From Caldilineaceae bacterium (lineage in GTDB: Bacteria; Chloroflexota; Anaerolineae; Caldilineales; Caldilineaceae), in the NCBI GenBank assembly GCA_019637685.1, contig JAHBVF010000004.1:1-64000 (forward strand): 64,000 bases of DNA. Reading direction: 5' to 3'. Shown in pieces: positions 1-11,112 of this stretch (position 1 is its first letter; each line of letters starts with the position of its first letter). Below the pieces are notes generated by a model. The model searched no databases and had not been told where the DNA came from. It was given only the letters and a program-made list of their open reading frames with translations. A program made the position numbers and the translations under genes.

Positions 1-1
1 A

Positions 2-184
2 TTGAACCCTACGATTTCAGACTTGGCTGTTGATCTGATACGGCAATACCGTTTGAGCCACGGATTGTTGATGCCGGATGCTTTGATCGCGGCAACCGCA
101 TTGTCATTGAATGAACCTTTGGCTACAAAGAATCAGCGAGATTATCGGTTTATTGCTGGGCTTACTCTGCACCAATATCCGTAA
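2..184 (+). CDS. PIN-domain (VapC-type) toxin, C-terminal fragment
   Basis: Only the last 60 residues are in the window; the gene enters from the left edge. The order DLAVDLIRQYR, then LLMPDALIAATAL, then LATKNQRDYRFI is the end of a PIN ribonuclease domain: an alpha helix, the conserved acidic residue in PDALIAATA, and the T-x-N-x-x-D/H-F-like strand that closes the active site. Such proteins are usually the toxin of a VapBC pair, with the antitoxin gene just upstream; that part is outside the window. The family call is fairly secure, but intactness and partner cannot be judged. Confidence 0.7.
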   Translation: MNPTISDLAVDLIRQYRLSHGLLMPDALIAATALSLNEPLATKNQRDYRFIAGLTLHQYP

Positions 185-379
185 ACTGTGGAGTTCTTTC
201 CGAATTCTTTTGTCATCCCTTCCCGCAGATGCTATAGTACTGATCAATCGAACTTCCCGGCCCAACCCACTCCAACGCTCCCTTCCTCGACTGGGCCTGA
301 ACGTTATCCGCTGCCGCGCGTCTGCGCGCAATATCCTGCACCGCAGTTCTGCCCATACCCGTTCCCCGCGGAGGTTGCC

Positions 380-3300
380 ATGCGCACCCGTCTCTTCGTC
401 CATCACCTGCTTTCCCTTCTGATCAGTGCCAGCCTGCTCCTGACTCCCGCCGCGCCGACGGCCCAGGCCCGACCTTTGCCAGAAGAGAGAGCTGCGCCCG
501 CTGCCCAGAAGCCAACCGCGCCCGACGCTGGCGTCCTCTTCCGCACCCGCATTGTCATCGACAGCCCCACCCGCCGCGACCGATTGGACGCAATGGGGAT
601 TGTGGTGCTGATGGAGGAGACCGCGGACGGCAGACCGCGGACAGCGGGCGAATCTGGAGTGGTCAGCGGTCCGTGGTCCGCGGTCGTCCTCGTCGACGAC
701 GAACAACTGGAGACCCTGGCCCGTCTGCGCTACGAACCCCGCGCCAGCGACGAGTTCGTCTCTCTCGTAGACGCCCACAGCGAAGCCAACACTTGGCTGG
801 CCGCGGGCCTGGCCCCGCTCGTAACGCAAGCTGTTAGCTTGCGGCAGGCGCAAACTGACAGCTTGCGTTACCAGGAACGCGCCGCCGACGCCCGCAAGAC
901 TCTGCGCTCCGCGGCCCGCGCCCTGACCCCGGAACAGCGCACAGCCCTGGCCGACCTGACCAGCCTGGATGACGACGCCGACGGGCTGACCAACGCCCAG
1001 GAAGCCTGGTGGTGTACGGACCCGCTCAACGCCGATACCGATGGCGACGGCGCATCCGACGGCGCGGAAGTGGCCGCGGCCGCAGATTGGCTGGGCAACC
1101 GCCGCGCCGGCCCGCCCAGCACAGGCCGCCCCTTCGCCGGCTGGCCCCCGGCCACCTTCGACGCCACCCGTCCCCCCACCTGTCGCGACGGCGACGCCGA
1201 TGGCGTGCCCGATATGGCCGAGCGCTGGGAGCTGGGGCTGAATATGAACGCCGAATCCACGGATCGGGACAAATTCGACGACGGCCAGGAGTTGTTCGGG
1301 ACCACCGAATGGGGACGGGGCGCGCTGCCCCGGGTCCAGGATGACGCCGGCTACATCTTCGCCGAGATGCCCACGTGGGTCAAAGCCCCGGGCAACCACC
1401 CCTTTGTGGCCGCCTTCCCCGTGCCGGAGATCGATGTGGTGGCCTCCTCCCTGAAGGTGGAGACAGTGACGACGGTGACGACGGATCACGTCATCAGCGA
1501 AGGCACGGAGAAGTCCTACAGCACGGCCAAGACTGAAGGGACGAGTACGAGTGTAGCCAATACTGAAACTTGGAACAATTGGCAAGAAACCTCCGAGTCT
1601 GTGCAGGAACGAGTTATCAGGAGTGAACGAACTACGCTTGATGTTAAGTCGTGGTGGGAAAGTTGGAAGCAGAAACGTCTTGAGACAAAAAAATACAAGC
1701 AAGCAAAGAAGACAGCAGAAAAAGGATGTAAATTCAAAGACGGTGGTAGCTGGAGTTTTGACCTAAAACCAGAAGGAGTTGGAGTGGGATATCAAACGGG
1801 CCAAAAGCATACCAGTTCGCTTCTCACCGATAGTCGTTGTGCGGGTGCGATGCGCGAGGCGCGAACACTCGGATCAGATAAATGGAATAAGGAGTATCCA
1901 GACCTCACTCAGAATGCATCTGGTCCAAATATTTATAACAACGTAGATGTTCGCTTTGATCCACTTAATGTTGTGAACTTGCAAAACCAAGTTGTACTCA
2001 ACAACAACTTTGACACTGATAACATTGTTGCAGGTATTGCTGGTCTTCAATACTCCTACGCGCAAACTGGTGAACTTCTCGCGGACAGTTTGTATGAAAT
2101 CTCCTATGCACTGAATACTCCTGTAAAAACAACAACGGAGACGAGTGGTCAATCGTGGGGTGGTTCCCAGACAGTAACCACTGGACAATACGAAGAACAC
2201 ACCGTCACCAACGGCGAAGCCTTCTCTAACGGCGAATCCTGGGGCAACGCCACGGCCGCGGACTCCGCCCACGCCGCGGACCTGTGGTTCACCTACAAAG
2301 TGCGCAACACCGGCACCGAATACGCCCGGCAGATCGGCAACCTGGCCTTCAACGTTTACATTGGCGACCCTTCGACAGGCTCAGGGCAAGAGACCCCGGC
2401 CTACACCTACTTCGTGGCCCCGGACATCGGCGGCGACGGGATGTTCCACAACTTTATGCCCGCGGAGGAGCACACCTACACCTCCCGGCGCATCCCCCTC
2501 AGCCTGGAGCAGATGAAGGCTATCGACCTGGGCGGCCCCCTGAGCGTCGTCGTGGAGGACTTCACCTACGGCATCGATGAACTCTTCTACCAGGACGCGG
2601 CCAACGCCGGGCTGCTCATCGCCATCGAAGACGGCACGGACGACGGCAACGAGGCCATCGACTCCTACCTGCTACCCACCTGGGGCGAGGAGAGCGTCGT
2701 CGATGTGCTGGCCCGCTACTTCCCCCACACAGCCGACGAGAACGGCACAGTCATCGCCATCTGGACCCCCGAATATCGCAGCGACACCCCAGCCTGGTGC
2801 GCGGAACCCAAAATCGTGGGCATCGGCGGCCAGCGCACCCTCTGGTGCAAGCACGCCCTCTCCACCGCGGACTGGTGGAACGTTTACACCAATGGCCTGG
2901 GCGATGGCTCGGAGGGCTTCCAGGACACCCCGGCCAGTCCCGGCGCGGTGGCCCTCTTCCGTTTCAATAAGGACAGCGATCTGGACGGCTACTCCGATCG
3001 TTCCGAGGTCCGGTTGGGCACGAACCCCAACGATCCCGGCGACTTCCCCCGGCCCGAACTCCTGGCCGGGATGCACAGCATTCGCAGCGGCGATAAAGTG
3101 ACCGCCACCCTCTCCCTGCTCAACACCGGCCTCTACGACGCCTACGGGGTGGAGGCGGTGCTCATCGCGCCCGACGATTCGGTGAGCATCACCAACAATA
3201 CAGTGGGCGGTTCGGGTCGCGTGCGCGCCCAGAAGCAGGTGATTGTGGGCAGCCGCATCCTCATGCAGACGCCCCTGCCCACGGCCTGGACGCAAGCGGG

Positions 3301-6300
3301 CCACGCGATCCCCGCGGCGGGGGGCTATTATACGGGCGGGGCGGATCGGACGTATACGTTTGGGGTTGTCTGTGGGAACTCCGGCGGCTGTAGCGTAGGG
3401 AGTGGTGCGTGGAGCGTGAACTGGTCTGACAGTAAAGGGATTACGGGGACGCTCAGTTACGGCGATAATTATGCCTCGCCGAGCTTTTTGCCCGTGGGCG
3501 CATTCGGCCTGACCCTGGCCCTGCACAGCGGGACGGTGGCGGACGGCGAGAGTTTTACCGTCGCCGCCCGCACGCCCCGGGACACCTTCCAGTACACCAT
3601 CAATCGCGAGCCGTTCACCGAGCCGCTGGTCATCGTCTCCTACAACGACCCCCAGGGCAACCACCGCTTCATCCTGCCGCCGGCCGCGGCCCACCTGACC
3701 AGCCCGTCGGACAATCTGGTCGCCTTCGCCGGGCAGATGCTAGACGACGTGGGCGTGGAGATTGTGACCACCGAAGCGTACAGCGGCGGCGCTGCCAGCA
3801 CCCGTCTGCTGGTCAACAACCCCAGCGAGACGGCCCTGACCGGCGCGCACGTCTTTCTGGAGTTTATCAACATTTCCGGCACAGTCGTCTCGGAAGTGAC
3901 GACCCAAGTGAACCTGCCCCCCGGCCCGACCACCGCGGAAGTGGCCTGGGACAGCGCTGGCTTCAGCCCGGCCTACAACGCCGACGAAGACTATATTGTG
4001 ATGGCCTTCCTCACCGACTACGAAGGCAACATTCTGGACACCGCCGGCCGCCCGTTGAGCAGCTTCCAGGACGATCCCCGCCCCGCGGCTGCGCTGGACA
4101 ACGGCGCGCAGGTCTGGGACTTCGGCGCGGCCCAGCAGGGCACGCTCATCGAACACCCCTTCGCCCTGGCCAGCGTGGGCTATCTGGACCTGCTGGCCTA
4201 TCTGGGCAACGCGCCCGGCCTCTCTGTGGACGGCCCCGCCGCCACATCGATTTCCCCCGGCGACGTAGCCCTCTACACCGTCCAGCTCAACACCGAGAGC
4301 CTGCCCGTGGGCGCGTTCGAGGCCACCATCCCCGTGCGCACCAGCGACCCCCAGAACCCGGCGGCCAGCCTGACCATCCGGGGGACGATTACGCCTATGC
4401 CCGCGGACGCGCCCGGCGGCGCGGTCCTGCGCCCGTTGGATGTGGACGCGGCCATTCCCGGCGACCACGCGGCTGGCGAGTGGGTCACGTTCAGCCACAA
4501 TCTCGGCCCAGATCCTCAGAGCCTGCATCCGGTGAAAGTCTACAGTCAGGATTATGGGACCCTCCACGGCGTGGGCAAGTATGCCACAGATTTTGGCGCG
4601 GGAACCGCGTCCTACGCTATGTTTGGTGATGGGCGGGACGGCGTGATGCCCGGTAGCGGCAATCTGGACAACGCCAACGGCTTTGCGGCGGGCAGCGTCA
4701 ACGGAACCGCTGGGGCTACTTCGATTTCCGTGACCGATCGCCACGCCATTGCCCGTGTAAACCCCGGCGATGTGGTTCTGATCCATCAGACCCGGGGCAT
4801 CGGTGCTGGTCAGTGGGAGTTGAACAACGCCGCCGCCGATTTCACCGGCAGTAGCGCGTTTGCCCTGCAGAAGCCGCTCAAGTACTCGTATGTGTCGAAC
4901 GGCGGAAATGAGAAGGCTCAGATTCTGCGCGTGCCTCAATACTCGACGTGCAATGTCACTGGAACGGTCACGCCACTCGCTGCGTGGAACGGCGATTGGG
5001 GTGGGATTTTCGCAGTGATGTGTCAAAACGGGATGACAATAAGTGGTACTGTAACCGCGGATTACCTTGGATTTCGGGGCAATCTCTCAATTAGCAATGC
5101 TGCTGCGCAGGGATTTAGGGGGGAAGGGCACTCCGGATCGAATCAAGTTCAATCTCCAACGTCAGTTGACAGTGGTGGAGGTGGAGGTCCCTGGGCTGGA
5201 TCAGCAGAATTATGTTGTGAAGGTACCGGTGGGGGCGGCGGTGGGAATGGCACACCAGGAGAACGTGGCTACCGAGATGGTGATTCTGGCCGCGGCCAGT
5301 ATGGGGGATATGGCGGAAGTGCATCAGGAAACGCGGAATTGAGCGTAATGACCTTTGGAGGATCCGGGGGTGAGGCCTATGGACATCCCAACAATGGAGG
5401 ACAGGGGGTTATAGGTGGAAAACGAGGCGGTGGTATCATCGCGATTTTCGTACGGGAGTTGAACATTTCCGGGCAGATCACCTCAAAAGGCGAAAGTACA
5501 TCGACTTCGACTTACTATGCCAATAGAGGTGGAGCAGGTGCCGGTGGTTCCGTGCTCGTAAAAGGTGAAACAATCACAATAGGCGGCTCTGGTGTCAATG
5601 TTTCGGGTGGTGTATCCGATAAGTTTACCAGTGGAGGCGATACAGCCTGGGGCGGTGCTGGAGGTGTCGGACGTATCCGCGTCGAATACTGCGACACTCT
5701 CACCGGCACCACCAATCCACCGGCCAGCACGCAGAAGCTCAACTGCTACATCGCCGAGCAAGTGGAGACCGCGCCCTACGACACCGCCCGTCTCAACCTA
5801 CCCGAAACCTTCAGCGGCGGACGCACTTACAAAGTCCAGTACGGGCGCCGCCTACAGTTCGCCGCGGCCAGCGAGCAGACCACAACCATCCGCCTGCCCA
5901 AGCAGCTCTACAGCGACGCCACCCTGGACGCGCTGGTCAACAATACGGGCGTGGCTTCCAGCCCCTTCGCCCTGTCCATCGACTTCGGCAACGACGGCAC
6001 AGCCGACTGGACCCACAGCGGAACGACCAGCTTCCCTGCCACCCTCAACGTCACCGGCACAGTGGACGCGCTCAACGCCTATCTGGTCAGCCGGGACGAC
6101 ATCGCCTGGGGTGGGGAGGTGGACGTGCCCGTGCGCGTCATCAGCGACCGGCAGGCCGATGTGCTGCTCACCAATCTGGTGCTGCGCTTGCAGGTCAACC
6201 AGCCCACGGCCCGGGCCGGCGATGTGGAGATCGCCGCCGACCGTCCCCTGGACTGGCAGGTGGTAGTCTCCGGCAACCATAGCCAGGGCGCGCAGTACGA

Positions 6301-9300
6301 CTTCACCCATGCCCTGGGGCCGGATGCGGCGAGCCTGCATCCGTGTACGGTCTACGATCAGAGCGGGAAGGTGCTGACGGGAGTGGGGAAGTATTGTAAC
6401 AATTACGGCGGTGAATCAACGTCTGTCGATATCTTCGGTACTGGGGCTGATGGTAATATTGTCATCAACAGCGACATCACTTCTAATCCCACCCGGACAC
6501 CGTTTGGAGGCAGTGTATCCGCAGGACAGACTGTTGTGACGCTGAACAATGGCGTTGGCTTCGATTCCGGCGCAGAGGTTATGCTGTATCAGATACAAGG
6601 AGTGGGCGCAGGCAACTACGAATTTGTTCGGGTTCTTAGTCGCTCTGGCAATCAGATCACGTTAGAGCGGCCATTGCAGCACAGCTATACACACTCCAGC
6701 CCTTCAAAAGCTCAGGCAATCCGTGTACCGAACTACCGGAATGTGACGGTCACATCGACTGGCCGGTGGCGTGCTGCGCCGTGGAACGGCAATGAGGGTG
6801 GCATTCTTGTCTTCCGCGCGTTGGGCACAGTTACAGTAGAATCTGGTGGACTGATAGACACCAGTGGTCGTGGGTTCCGTGGCGGTGGTTCAAGTTGTGG
6901 TGGTTGTCGGCATGGACGGCAGGGCGAAGGCTATCCAGGCGACGGAGCGCCTGCGCAAGCAGCAAATGGTAATGGCGGCGGTGGCGGCGGCAGTGATCCG
7001 GGAGAGTTCGGTAGCAGTGGTAGTCCTTCTGGAGGAGGAGGAGGAGGCCACGCTACTGATGGTGGAACTGGCAGCACTGCCCAAAACTCCAACCCCGGAA
7101 TCGGTGGAGAGGCTGTAGGAAATGTCGAATTGTCCAGCATCTTCTTTGGCGGCGGCGGCGGCGCTGGCGGGTCCGGTGACGGGCAAGAAGCCAATGTCGG
7201 CGGCGCTGGTGGTGTCGGCGGCGGAATCGCAATACTCTTTGGGCGTACAGTATCAGTCCAAGGGACGCTGGCCAGCAATGGGTACAATGCGCCCTATGCC
7301 TGGCAGATGGGTGGTGGAGCAGGTGGCGCAGGTGGCTCCATCCTTCTCGTCGGAGACACAGTGGACATCAGCGGTGAACAGACAACCGCAACGGGTGGTG
7401 CCGGTCAAGGCACAAATTATAGCAGCGGCGGTGCAGGGTCTGTTGGTCGTATCCGCATCGAATACTGCAATACAATGATGGGAACTGCCAATCCTGCCGC
7501 TGTTCCCCACAAGCTTGACTGCTATGCGGCTGAACAACTCGAAACCACACCCTACACGATCACCCGCCTCTATCTACCCGACCCGGTGGCCGGGACCCAG
7601 TCCTATCTGGTCCAGTACGCCCGGCGCTTTGTCTTTGCCGCGTCCGGCCAGCAGACCAGCACCCTGCGTCTCAACCGCCAGGTCTATGGCGGCGCGACGC
7701 TGGATCTGCTGGTCAGCAACGCGGGCGCGGCCTCCGGCAACCTGGCCCTCTGCCTGGACATTGGCAACGACGGCGTCTGCGACTACAATCACAACGCCAG
7801 CACCAACTTCCCGGCCACGCTGGAAGCCAGCGGTCTGGCCGAAGCCCTGAACAACTATCTGCTGGGCCGCACGGACATCGCCTGGGGCGACCCGGTGGAT
7901 GTGCCTGTGCGCCTGACCCTCGACCGCCAGGCAGATGTGATGCTGACCAACCTGGCCTTGACGCCTCTGGGTGCAAAGACCCGCTTTGTGCGGCTGGAAG
8001 CCCGCACCTACAGCACGGCCACGTTGGGACTGGAATTCCGCCAGCCCGGTGTACCCTCCGGCCCCCTGGCCTTTACCGTCGATGTGGGCGCGGACGGCTC
8101 GGTGGACTGGTCCTACGCGGGCACGCCCAGTTTCCCGGCCCGGCTCACCAGCCCCAATCTGGCCGCGGCGGTCAGCGCCTATCTCGCCGGGCGCAGCGGG
8201 GAAGTGGATGTGCCGATCCGTATCGTCCCCAGCCCCTTCCTGGAACTCAGCCTGACCGACTTCGACGCGGACCCGGCAGACCGGCCCGATCTGATTCCAC
8301 AGACTCCCACAGCCAGCGCGGCCAGAAGTGGCGCACCGATTGTCGAGGGCGATACCGTTCCGCTCACCGCCCTTATTCAAAACGGTGGTACTGCGGACTC
8401 TGGGCCAATCGCCGTCACCTTTTACGCAGCACGCAGCACGCAATACTTCTACATCGGCACTGCCTTCGTCGCCAACGTTCCCAAAGCAGGCAGTTCCCCC
8501 GCGACAATCCAATGGAACACCCTCGGCTTCCCCGGCGACACAACCGTGCGCGCCGTCGTGGACCCCTTCAACCGCACCCGGGAGAGCAACGAAGCCAACA
8601 ACAGCGCCGAAGCGCTCATCCCCATCCGCACCCGGCCCGACCTGCGGGTGACGGCCATCCAACTCTCCAATCCCCTGCTGATGGCGGGGGAGACGGTGAC
8701 GGTCACCCTCACCCTCAGCAACAGCGGCCAGACCGCCGCGGGCAGCCAGACCGTCGCCCTTTACAACGCCAACCCGGATTCCGGCGGCGCGGTCGTAGAG
8801 ACGCAAAATCTTGCGTCTCTACCGGGCGAAACCCAGACGACAATCCAATTCCCCTGGACACCCACCGCTCCAGGGCCGTATCGCCTCTTCAGCCTCAGCG
8901 ACCGGGACAGCGCAGTGAATGAATCTGACGAGGGCAACAACCGCACCTGGCAGGATGTCTATGTGGGGTTGGCCGCGCCCGTCCTGCTGGATAGCGGGCC
9001 GGGCGAGCCGGTCTACGCCTCTGTCACCGGCTATGGGGTGGTGGACGAGGGCCAGCCCGACGTGACCTCCGCCCCCTGCGGCAGCGGCGCAACTGTCGAG
9101 GAGACCCAGCGTCTGGACTTCGACGGGCGGGTCGTCTACCGCTTTGACCACCTCCTGCCCGGTCGCTATTACCACCTGGACGTGACCCTCTACGAATGCA
9201 CGGGCGCGGGCCGCCAGGAGAGCATCTACATCGACGGCAATCTGGTCGATGGGCCGGTCAATCTGGGCGACGGCGAAGTCCACCACCGCTCGATTCTCAT

Positions 9301-11104
9301 CGACCCAGCCCTCTACGCCGACCATTCGGTGGAGGTGAGCATCGAATCGCCCGGTGTCAACGGCGCGATTGTCAGTGCGGTCAACCTCCACGCGGTGGAC
9401 TACCGCTACGCGGACAGCGGGGGGACAAACGACCCGGACTATACGACAGCCCAGGGCTACGGCGCGCTCAACGGCGTGCGCAACAGCGCCTGGGGCCGTC
9501 TGCCCTACCAGAGCGTGCGGGTCAACCAGACCGGGCGCAGCGTGGATTACCGCTACGACGGCCTGGCCGCGGATAAGTTCTACCAGCTCCATCTGAGCTT
9601 TTACCAGACCGGCGACACCAGCCGCACCCAGCAGGTAGAGATCGACGGCAAGTTGGCGGGCGCGGAAATTTCTCTGCCCAACGACCAAAAGCAGCGTATC
9701 AGCCTGCCTGTGCCCACGGGAACCTACACCGACGACGGCAGCATTAGCGTCAGTGTTGTGCGCGTCAATGCCAATGTGGGCGCGATTGTCAACGAAATCG
9801 CCCTGGAAGAGGTGACAGTCCCCACTGCCGTCTGCGGCGTCACCCCCACCCCCTACTGGACCTACGCCTACGGCAGTGTCACCATCGAGGGCGCGCCCGC
9901 GCTGCCGGGCACTGTCGTTACCGCCGAGAATGAGAACGGGGATGTTGTCGGCTGCTATCGGGTGGAGCAGGCAGGCTTCTATAGCTTTATGCCCATCTTC
10001 GGCGCCAGCGACCCCACGCCGGGGATGGCCGAAGGCCAGCAGGTGAAGTTCCGGGTCAACGGACAACTGGCGGTGGCGATCCCCACGTTGAGTTGGACCA
10101 ACGACAAGGACATCCACCGTATCGATCTGACTATCTCCGGCATCGAAAGCCAGTGGATTCGTCTCAACCCCGGCTGGACCCTCTTCTCCCTGCGGGTGGA
10201 GCCGCCGGTCACTTCTCTGACCGATGTGCTCAAACCGGTGGAGGCGATCTACTGCGATGTCCACGGGGAAAACGACGTCTACGACTGCGATCTGCCGCCC
10301 CAGGCCCAGGCCCTGACCGAACTCCACGGCGGCCGAGCCTATTACATACGCAACGACAGCGGCGCAACGGCCAATCTTTTTGTTCAGGGCGCACCCATCA
10401 CGTCTACCTGGCCTATCCCCCTGCATACGGATTGGAATTGGGTGGGTTATCTGCTCCAGGAGAGTATGCCCGTGGCCGACGCCCTGGCGAGCATTGCGGG
10501 CAAATATACACGGGTGGCCGACGGCAAAGCCCGGCTCTATAAGCCCGATCAGCCCCAGTTCAGCACTCTCAGCCAGATGGTGCCGGACGACGGCTATCTG
10601 ATCTTTATGACCGACGCGGCTACCCTCGTCTATCCAGCGCCGTTGGTCGCGGCGGAAAGCGAACCGATGGCGGTGCGGGAAGTCTGCGGGGATGTATCGC
10701 CCACGCCTGCCTTCACCTGGCTCTACGGCGAACTGCTGGTCAACGGTCAGCCCGCGGCCCTGGGCAGCCGGGTGGATGTGTTCACGCCTCGGGGTGAGTT
10801 GGCCGGTTGCTTCACAGTGGATAGCGCTGGACTGTATGGCTTCCTGCCCGTCTACGGCGCGGACAATGGCAATCCGCCTCTGCCCGGTTTTGCCGACGGC
10901 GAGGTGATGACGTTGCGGGTCAACGGGCAGGTGGTGGAACTGGCGGAACCTCTGCGCTGGCGCAATGACAAGCAGGAACGGCGGGTGGACCTATCGGCGA
11001 CAGTGGCGGAACGGCGTTTCTTCCTGCCCCTCATCGGCCGCCCGGCCCAAGTACACCGTGCAGATGCAGAGATGCCGCTCTATCTGCCGTTGATGGGGAG
11101 ATAG
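380..11104 (+). CDS. Giant secreted multidomain protein with a protective-antigen/binary-toxin-B-like core
   Basis: This 3574-residue protein starts at the ATG that has GGAGG five bases upstream (370-374) and opens with a signal peptide ending near PTAQA. The frame is open further upstream but has no ribosome site. Domains seen: two calcium-binding DxDxDG blocks (residues about 197-231 and 270-305); a segment resembling the pore domain of anthrax protective antigen ([13 protein letters not shown] at 340-352, a Ser/Thr-rich loop, then a [14 protein letters not shown] strand near 635-650 and [13 protein letters not shown] near 703); a third DxDxDG block at 865; Ig-like domains; two tandem copies of a roughly 590-residue module with Gly-rich beta-helix-like stretches (about 1345-2530); two CARDB-like domains (2635-2860); sugar-binding-like beta sandwiches; and two copies of a paired-Cys domain at 3152 and 3436. 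It ends in LYLPLMGR, a tail shared with other secreted proteins here. No enzymatic toxin A component is nearby. A surface or secreted role is sure; pore formation is inference. Confidence 0.8.
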   Translation: MRTRLFVHHLLSLLISASLLLTPAAPTAQARPLPEERAAPAAQKPTAPDAGVLFRTRIVIDSPTRRDRLDAMGIVVLMEETADGRPRTAGESGVVSGPWSAVVLVDDEQLETLARLRYEPRASDEFVSLVDAHSEANTWLAAGLAPLVTQAVSLRQAQTDSLRYQERAADARKTLRSAARALTPEQRTALADLTSLDDDADGLTNAQEAWWCTDPLNADTDGDGASDGAEVAAAADWLGNRRAGPPSTGRPFAGWPPATFDATRPPTCRDGDADGVPDMAERWELGLNMNAESTDRDKFDDGQELFGTTEWGRGALPRVQDDAGYIFAEMPTWVKAPGNHPFVAAFPVPEIDVVASSLKVETVTTVTTDHVISEGTEKSYSTAKTEGTSTSVANTETWNNWQETSESVQERVIRSERTTLDVKSWWESWKQKRLETKKYKQAKKTAEKGCKFKDGGSWSFDLKPEGVGVGYQTGQKHTSSLLTDSRCAGAMREARTLGSDKWNKEYPDLTQNASGPNIYNNVDVRFDPLNVVNLQNQVVLNNNFDTDNIVAGIAGLQYSYAQTGELLADSLYEISYALNTPVKTTTETSGQSWGGSQTVTTGQYEEHTVTNGEAFSNGESWGNATAADSAHAADLWFTYKVRNTGTEYARQIGNLAFNVYIGDPSTGSGQETPAYTYFVAPDIGGDGMFHNFMPAEEHTYTSRRIPLSLEQMKAIDLGGPLSVVVEDFTYGIDELFYQDAANAGLLIAIEDGTDDGNEAIDSYLLPTWGEESVVDVLARYFPHTADENGTVIAIWTPEYRSDTPAWCAEPKIVGIGGQRTLWCKHALSTADWWNVYTNGLGDGSEGFQDTPASPGAVALFRFNKDSDLDGYSDRSEVRLGTNPNDPGDFPRPELLAGMHSIRSGDKVTATLSLLNTGLYDAYGVEAVLIAPDDSVSITNNTVGGSGRVRAQKQVIVGSRILMQTPLPTAWTQAGHAIPAAGGYYTGGADRTYTFGVVCGNSGGCSVGSGAWSVNWSDSKGITGTLSYGDNYASPSFLPVGAFGLTLALHSGTVADGESFTVAARTPRDTFQYTINREPFTEPLVIVSYNDPQGNHRFILPPAAAHLTSPSDNLVAFAGQMLDDVGVEIVTTEAYSGGAASTRLLVNNPSETALTGAHVFLEFINISGTVVSEVTTQVNLPPGPTTAEVAWDSAGFSPAYNADEDYIVMAFLTDYEGNILDTAGRPLSSFQDDPRPAAALDNGAQVWDFGAAQQGTLIEHPFALASVGYLDLLAYLGNAPGLSVDGPAATSISPGDVALYTVQLNTESLPVGAFEATIPVRTSDPQNPAASLTIRGTITPMPADAPGGAVLRPLDVDAAIPGDHAAGEWVTFSHNLGPDPQSLHPVKVYSQDYGTLHGVGKYATDFGAGTASYAMFGDGRDGVMPGSGNLDNANGFAAGSVNGTAGATSISVTDRHAIARVNPGDVVLIHQTRGIGAGQWELNNAAADFTGSSAFALQKPLKYSYVSNGGNEKAQILRVPQYSTCNVTGTVTPLAAWNGDWGGIFAVMCQNGMTISGTVTADYLGFRGNLSISNAAAQGFRGEGHSGSNQVQSPTSVDSGGGGGPWAGSAELCCEGTGGGGGGNGTPGERGYRDGDSGRGQYGGYGGSASGNAELSVMTFGGSGGEAYGHPNNGGQGVIGGKRGGGIIAIFVRELNISGQITSKGESTSTSTYYANRGGAGAGGSVLVKGETITIGGSGVNVSGGVSDKFTSGGDTAWGGAGGVGRIRVEYCDTLTGTTNPPASTQKLNCYIAEQVETAPYDTARLNLPETFSGGRTYKVQYGRRLQFAAASEQTTTIRLPKQLYSDATLDALVNNTGVASSPFALSIDFGNDGTADWTHSGTTSFPATLNVTGTVDALNAYLVSRDDIAWGGEVDVPVRVISDRQADVLLTNLVLRLQVNQPTARAGDVEIAADRPLDWQVVVSGNHSQGAQYDFTHALGPDAASLHPCTVYDQSGKVLTGVGKYCNNYGGESTSVDIFGTGADGNIVINSDITSNPTRTPFGGSVSAGQTVVTLNNGVGFDSGAEVMLYQIQGVGAGNYEFVRVLSRSGNQITLERPLQHSYTHSSPSKAQAIRVPNYRNVTVTSTGRWRAAPWNGNEGGILVFRALGTVTVESGGLIDTSGRGFRGGGSSCGGCRHGRQGEGYPGDGAPAQAANGNGGGGGGSDPGEFGSSGSPSGGGGGGHATDGGTGSTAQNSNPGIGGEAVGNVELSSIFFGGGGGAGGSGDGQEANVGGAGGVGGGIAILFGRTVSVQGTLASNGYNAPYAWQMGGGAGGAGGSILLVGDTVDISGEQTTATGGAGQGTNYSSGGAGSVGRIRIEYCNTMMGTANPAAVPHKLDCYAAEQLETTPYTITRLYLPDPVAGTQSYLVQYARRFVFAASGQQTSTLRLNRQVYGGATLDLLVSNAGAASGNLALCLDIGNDGVCDYNHNASTNFPATLEASGLAEALNNYLLGRTDIAWGDPVDVPVRLTLDRQADVMLTNLALTPLGAKTRFVRLEARTYSTATLGLEFRQPGVPSGPLAFTVDVGADGSVDWSYAGTPSFPARLTSPNLAAAVSAYLAGRSGEVDVPIRIVPSPFLELSLTDFDADPADRPDLIPQTPTASAARSGAPIVEGDTVPLTALIQNGGTADSGPIAVTFYAARSTQYFYIGTAFVANVPKAGSSPATIQWNTLGFPGDTTVRAVVDPFNRTRESNEANNSAEALIPIRTRPDLRVTAIQLSNPLLMAGETVTVTLTLSNSGQTAAGSQTVALYNANPDSGGAVVETQNLASLPGETQTTIQFPWTPTAPGPYRLFSLSDRDSAVNESDEGNNRTWQDVYVGLAAPVLLDSGPGEPVYASVTGYGVVDEGQPDVTSAPCGSGATVEETQRLDFDGRVVYRFDHLLPGRYYHLDVTLYECTGAGRQESIYIDGNLVDGPVNLGDGEVHHRSILIDPALYADHSVEVSIESPGVNGAIVSAVNLHAVDYRYADSGGTNDPDYTTAQGYGALNGVRNSAWGRLPYQSVRVNQTGRSVDYRYDGLAADKFYQLHLSFYQTGDTSRTQQVEIDGKLAGAEISLPNDQKQRISLPVPTGTYTDDGSISVSVVRVNANVGAIVNEIALEEVTVPTAVCGVTPTPYWTYAYGSVTIEGAPALPGTVVTAENENGDVVGCYRVEQAGFYSFMPIFGASDPTPGMAEGQQVKFRVNGQLAVAIPTLSWTNDKDIHRIDLTISGIESQWIRLNPGWTLFSLRVEPPVTSLTDVLKPVEAIYCDVHGENDVYDCDLPPQAQALTELHGGRAYYIRNDSGATANLFVQGAPITSTWPIPLHTDWNWVGYLLQESMPVADALASIAGKYTRVADGKARLYKPDQPQFSTLSQMVPDDGYLIFMTDAATLVYPAPLVAAESEPMAVREVCGDVSPTPAFTWLYGELLVNGQPAALGSRVDVFTPRGELAGCFTVDSAGLYGFLPVYGADNGNPPLPGFADGEVMTLRVNGQVVELAEPLRWRNDKQERRVDLSATVAERRFFLPLIGRPAQVHRADAEMPLYLPLMGR
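619..685. repeat. Inverted repeat inside the giant CDS (ccgcggac type)
   Basis: The arms 619-642 and 662-685 are complementary over about 20 of 24 bases around a 19-base spacer. The left arm itself holds two copies of gaccgcggac. It is read in frame as [11 protein letters not shown] and then VSGPWSAVV, between segments that look like ordinary protein. It appears to be a small palindromic insertion kept in frame. Confidence 0.6.
821..871. repeat. Inverted repeat inside the giant CDS (gtaacgcaagctg type)
   Basis: The arms 821-843 and 849-871 match in 21 of 23 positions and are separated by five bases. The element reads in frame as [18 protein letters not shown] near-perfect palindrome of this length inside a coding region is unlikely to arise by codon choice, so an inserted mobile-like short repeat is the best explanation. 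Confidence 0.75.
4411..7970 (+). repeat. Two tandem copies of a roughly 590-residue module within the giant CDS
   Basis: Copy 1 begins near 4411 and copy 2 near 6211. Each runs through the shared landmarks SLHP, GVGKY, a Gly-rich stretch, [14 protein letters not shown] or [17 protein letters not shown](V/L)ET(A/T)PY, DIAWG and RQADV(L/M)LTNL. A shortened third copy of the last third follows at about 7975-8265. The Gly-rich parts have less biased codon use than the flanks. The pattern suggests internal duplication of a beta-helix plus beta-sandwich unit. Confidence 0.8.
8795..8822. repeat. Perfect inverted repeat inside the giant CDS (gtagagacgcaa type)
   Basis: The arms 8795-8806 and 8811-8822 are perfectly complementary over 12 bases around the loop aatc. 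The element is read as VETQNLASL inside the second CARDB-like domain. Similar gtagagacgcaa palindromes are, from general knowledge, widespread dispersed repeats in cyanobacterial and Chloroflexota genomes, usually between genes. Confidence 0.7.
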
Positions 11105-11112
11105 CACGGCGT

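Noticed and set aside
2368..2386. The string cccttcgacaggctcaggg in the giant gene, which resembles a widespread short genomic word.
   Set aside because: It occurs once in this window, is only weakly palindromic, and its encoded peptide DPSTGSGQ may be ordinary linker; copies elsewhere would be needed.
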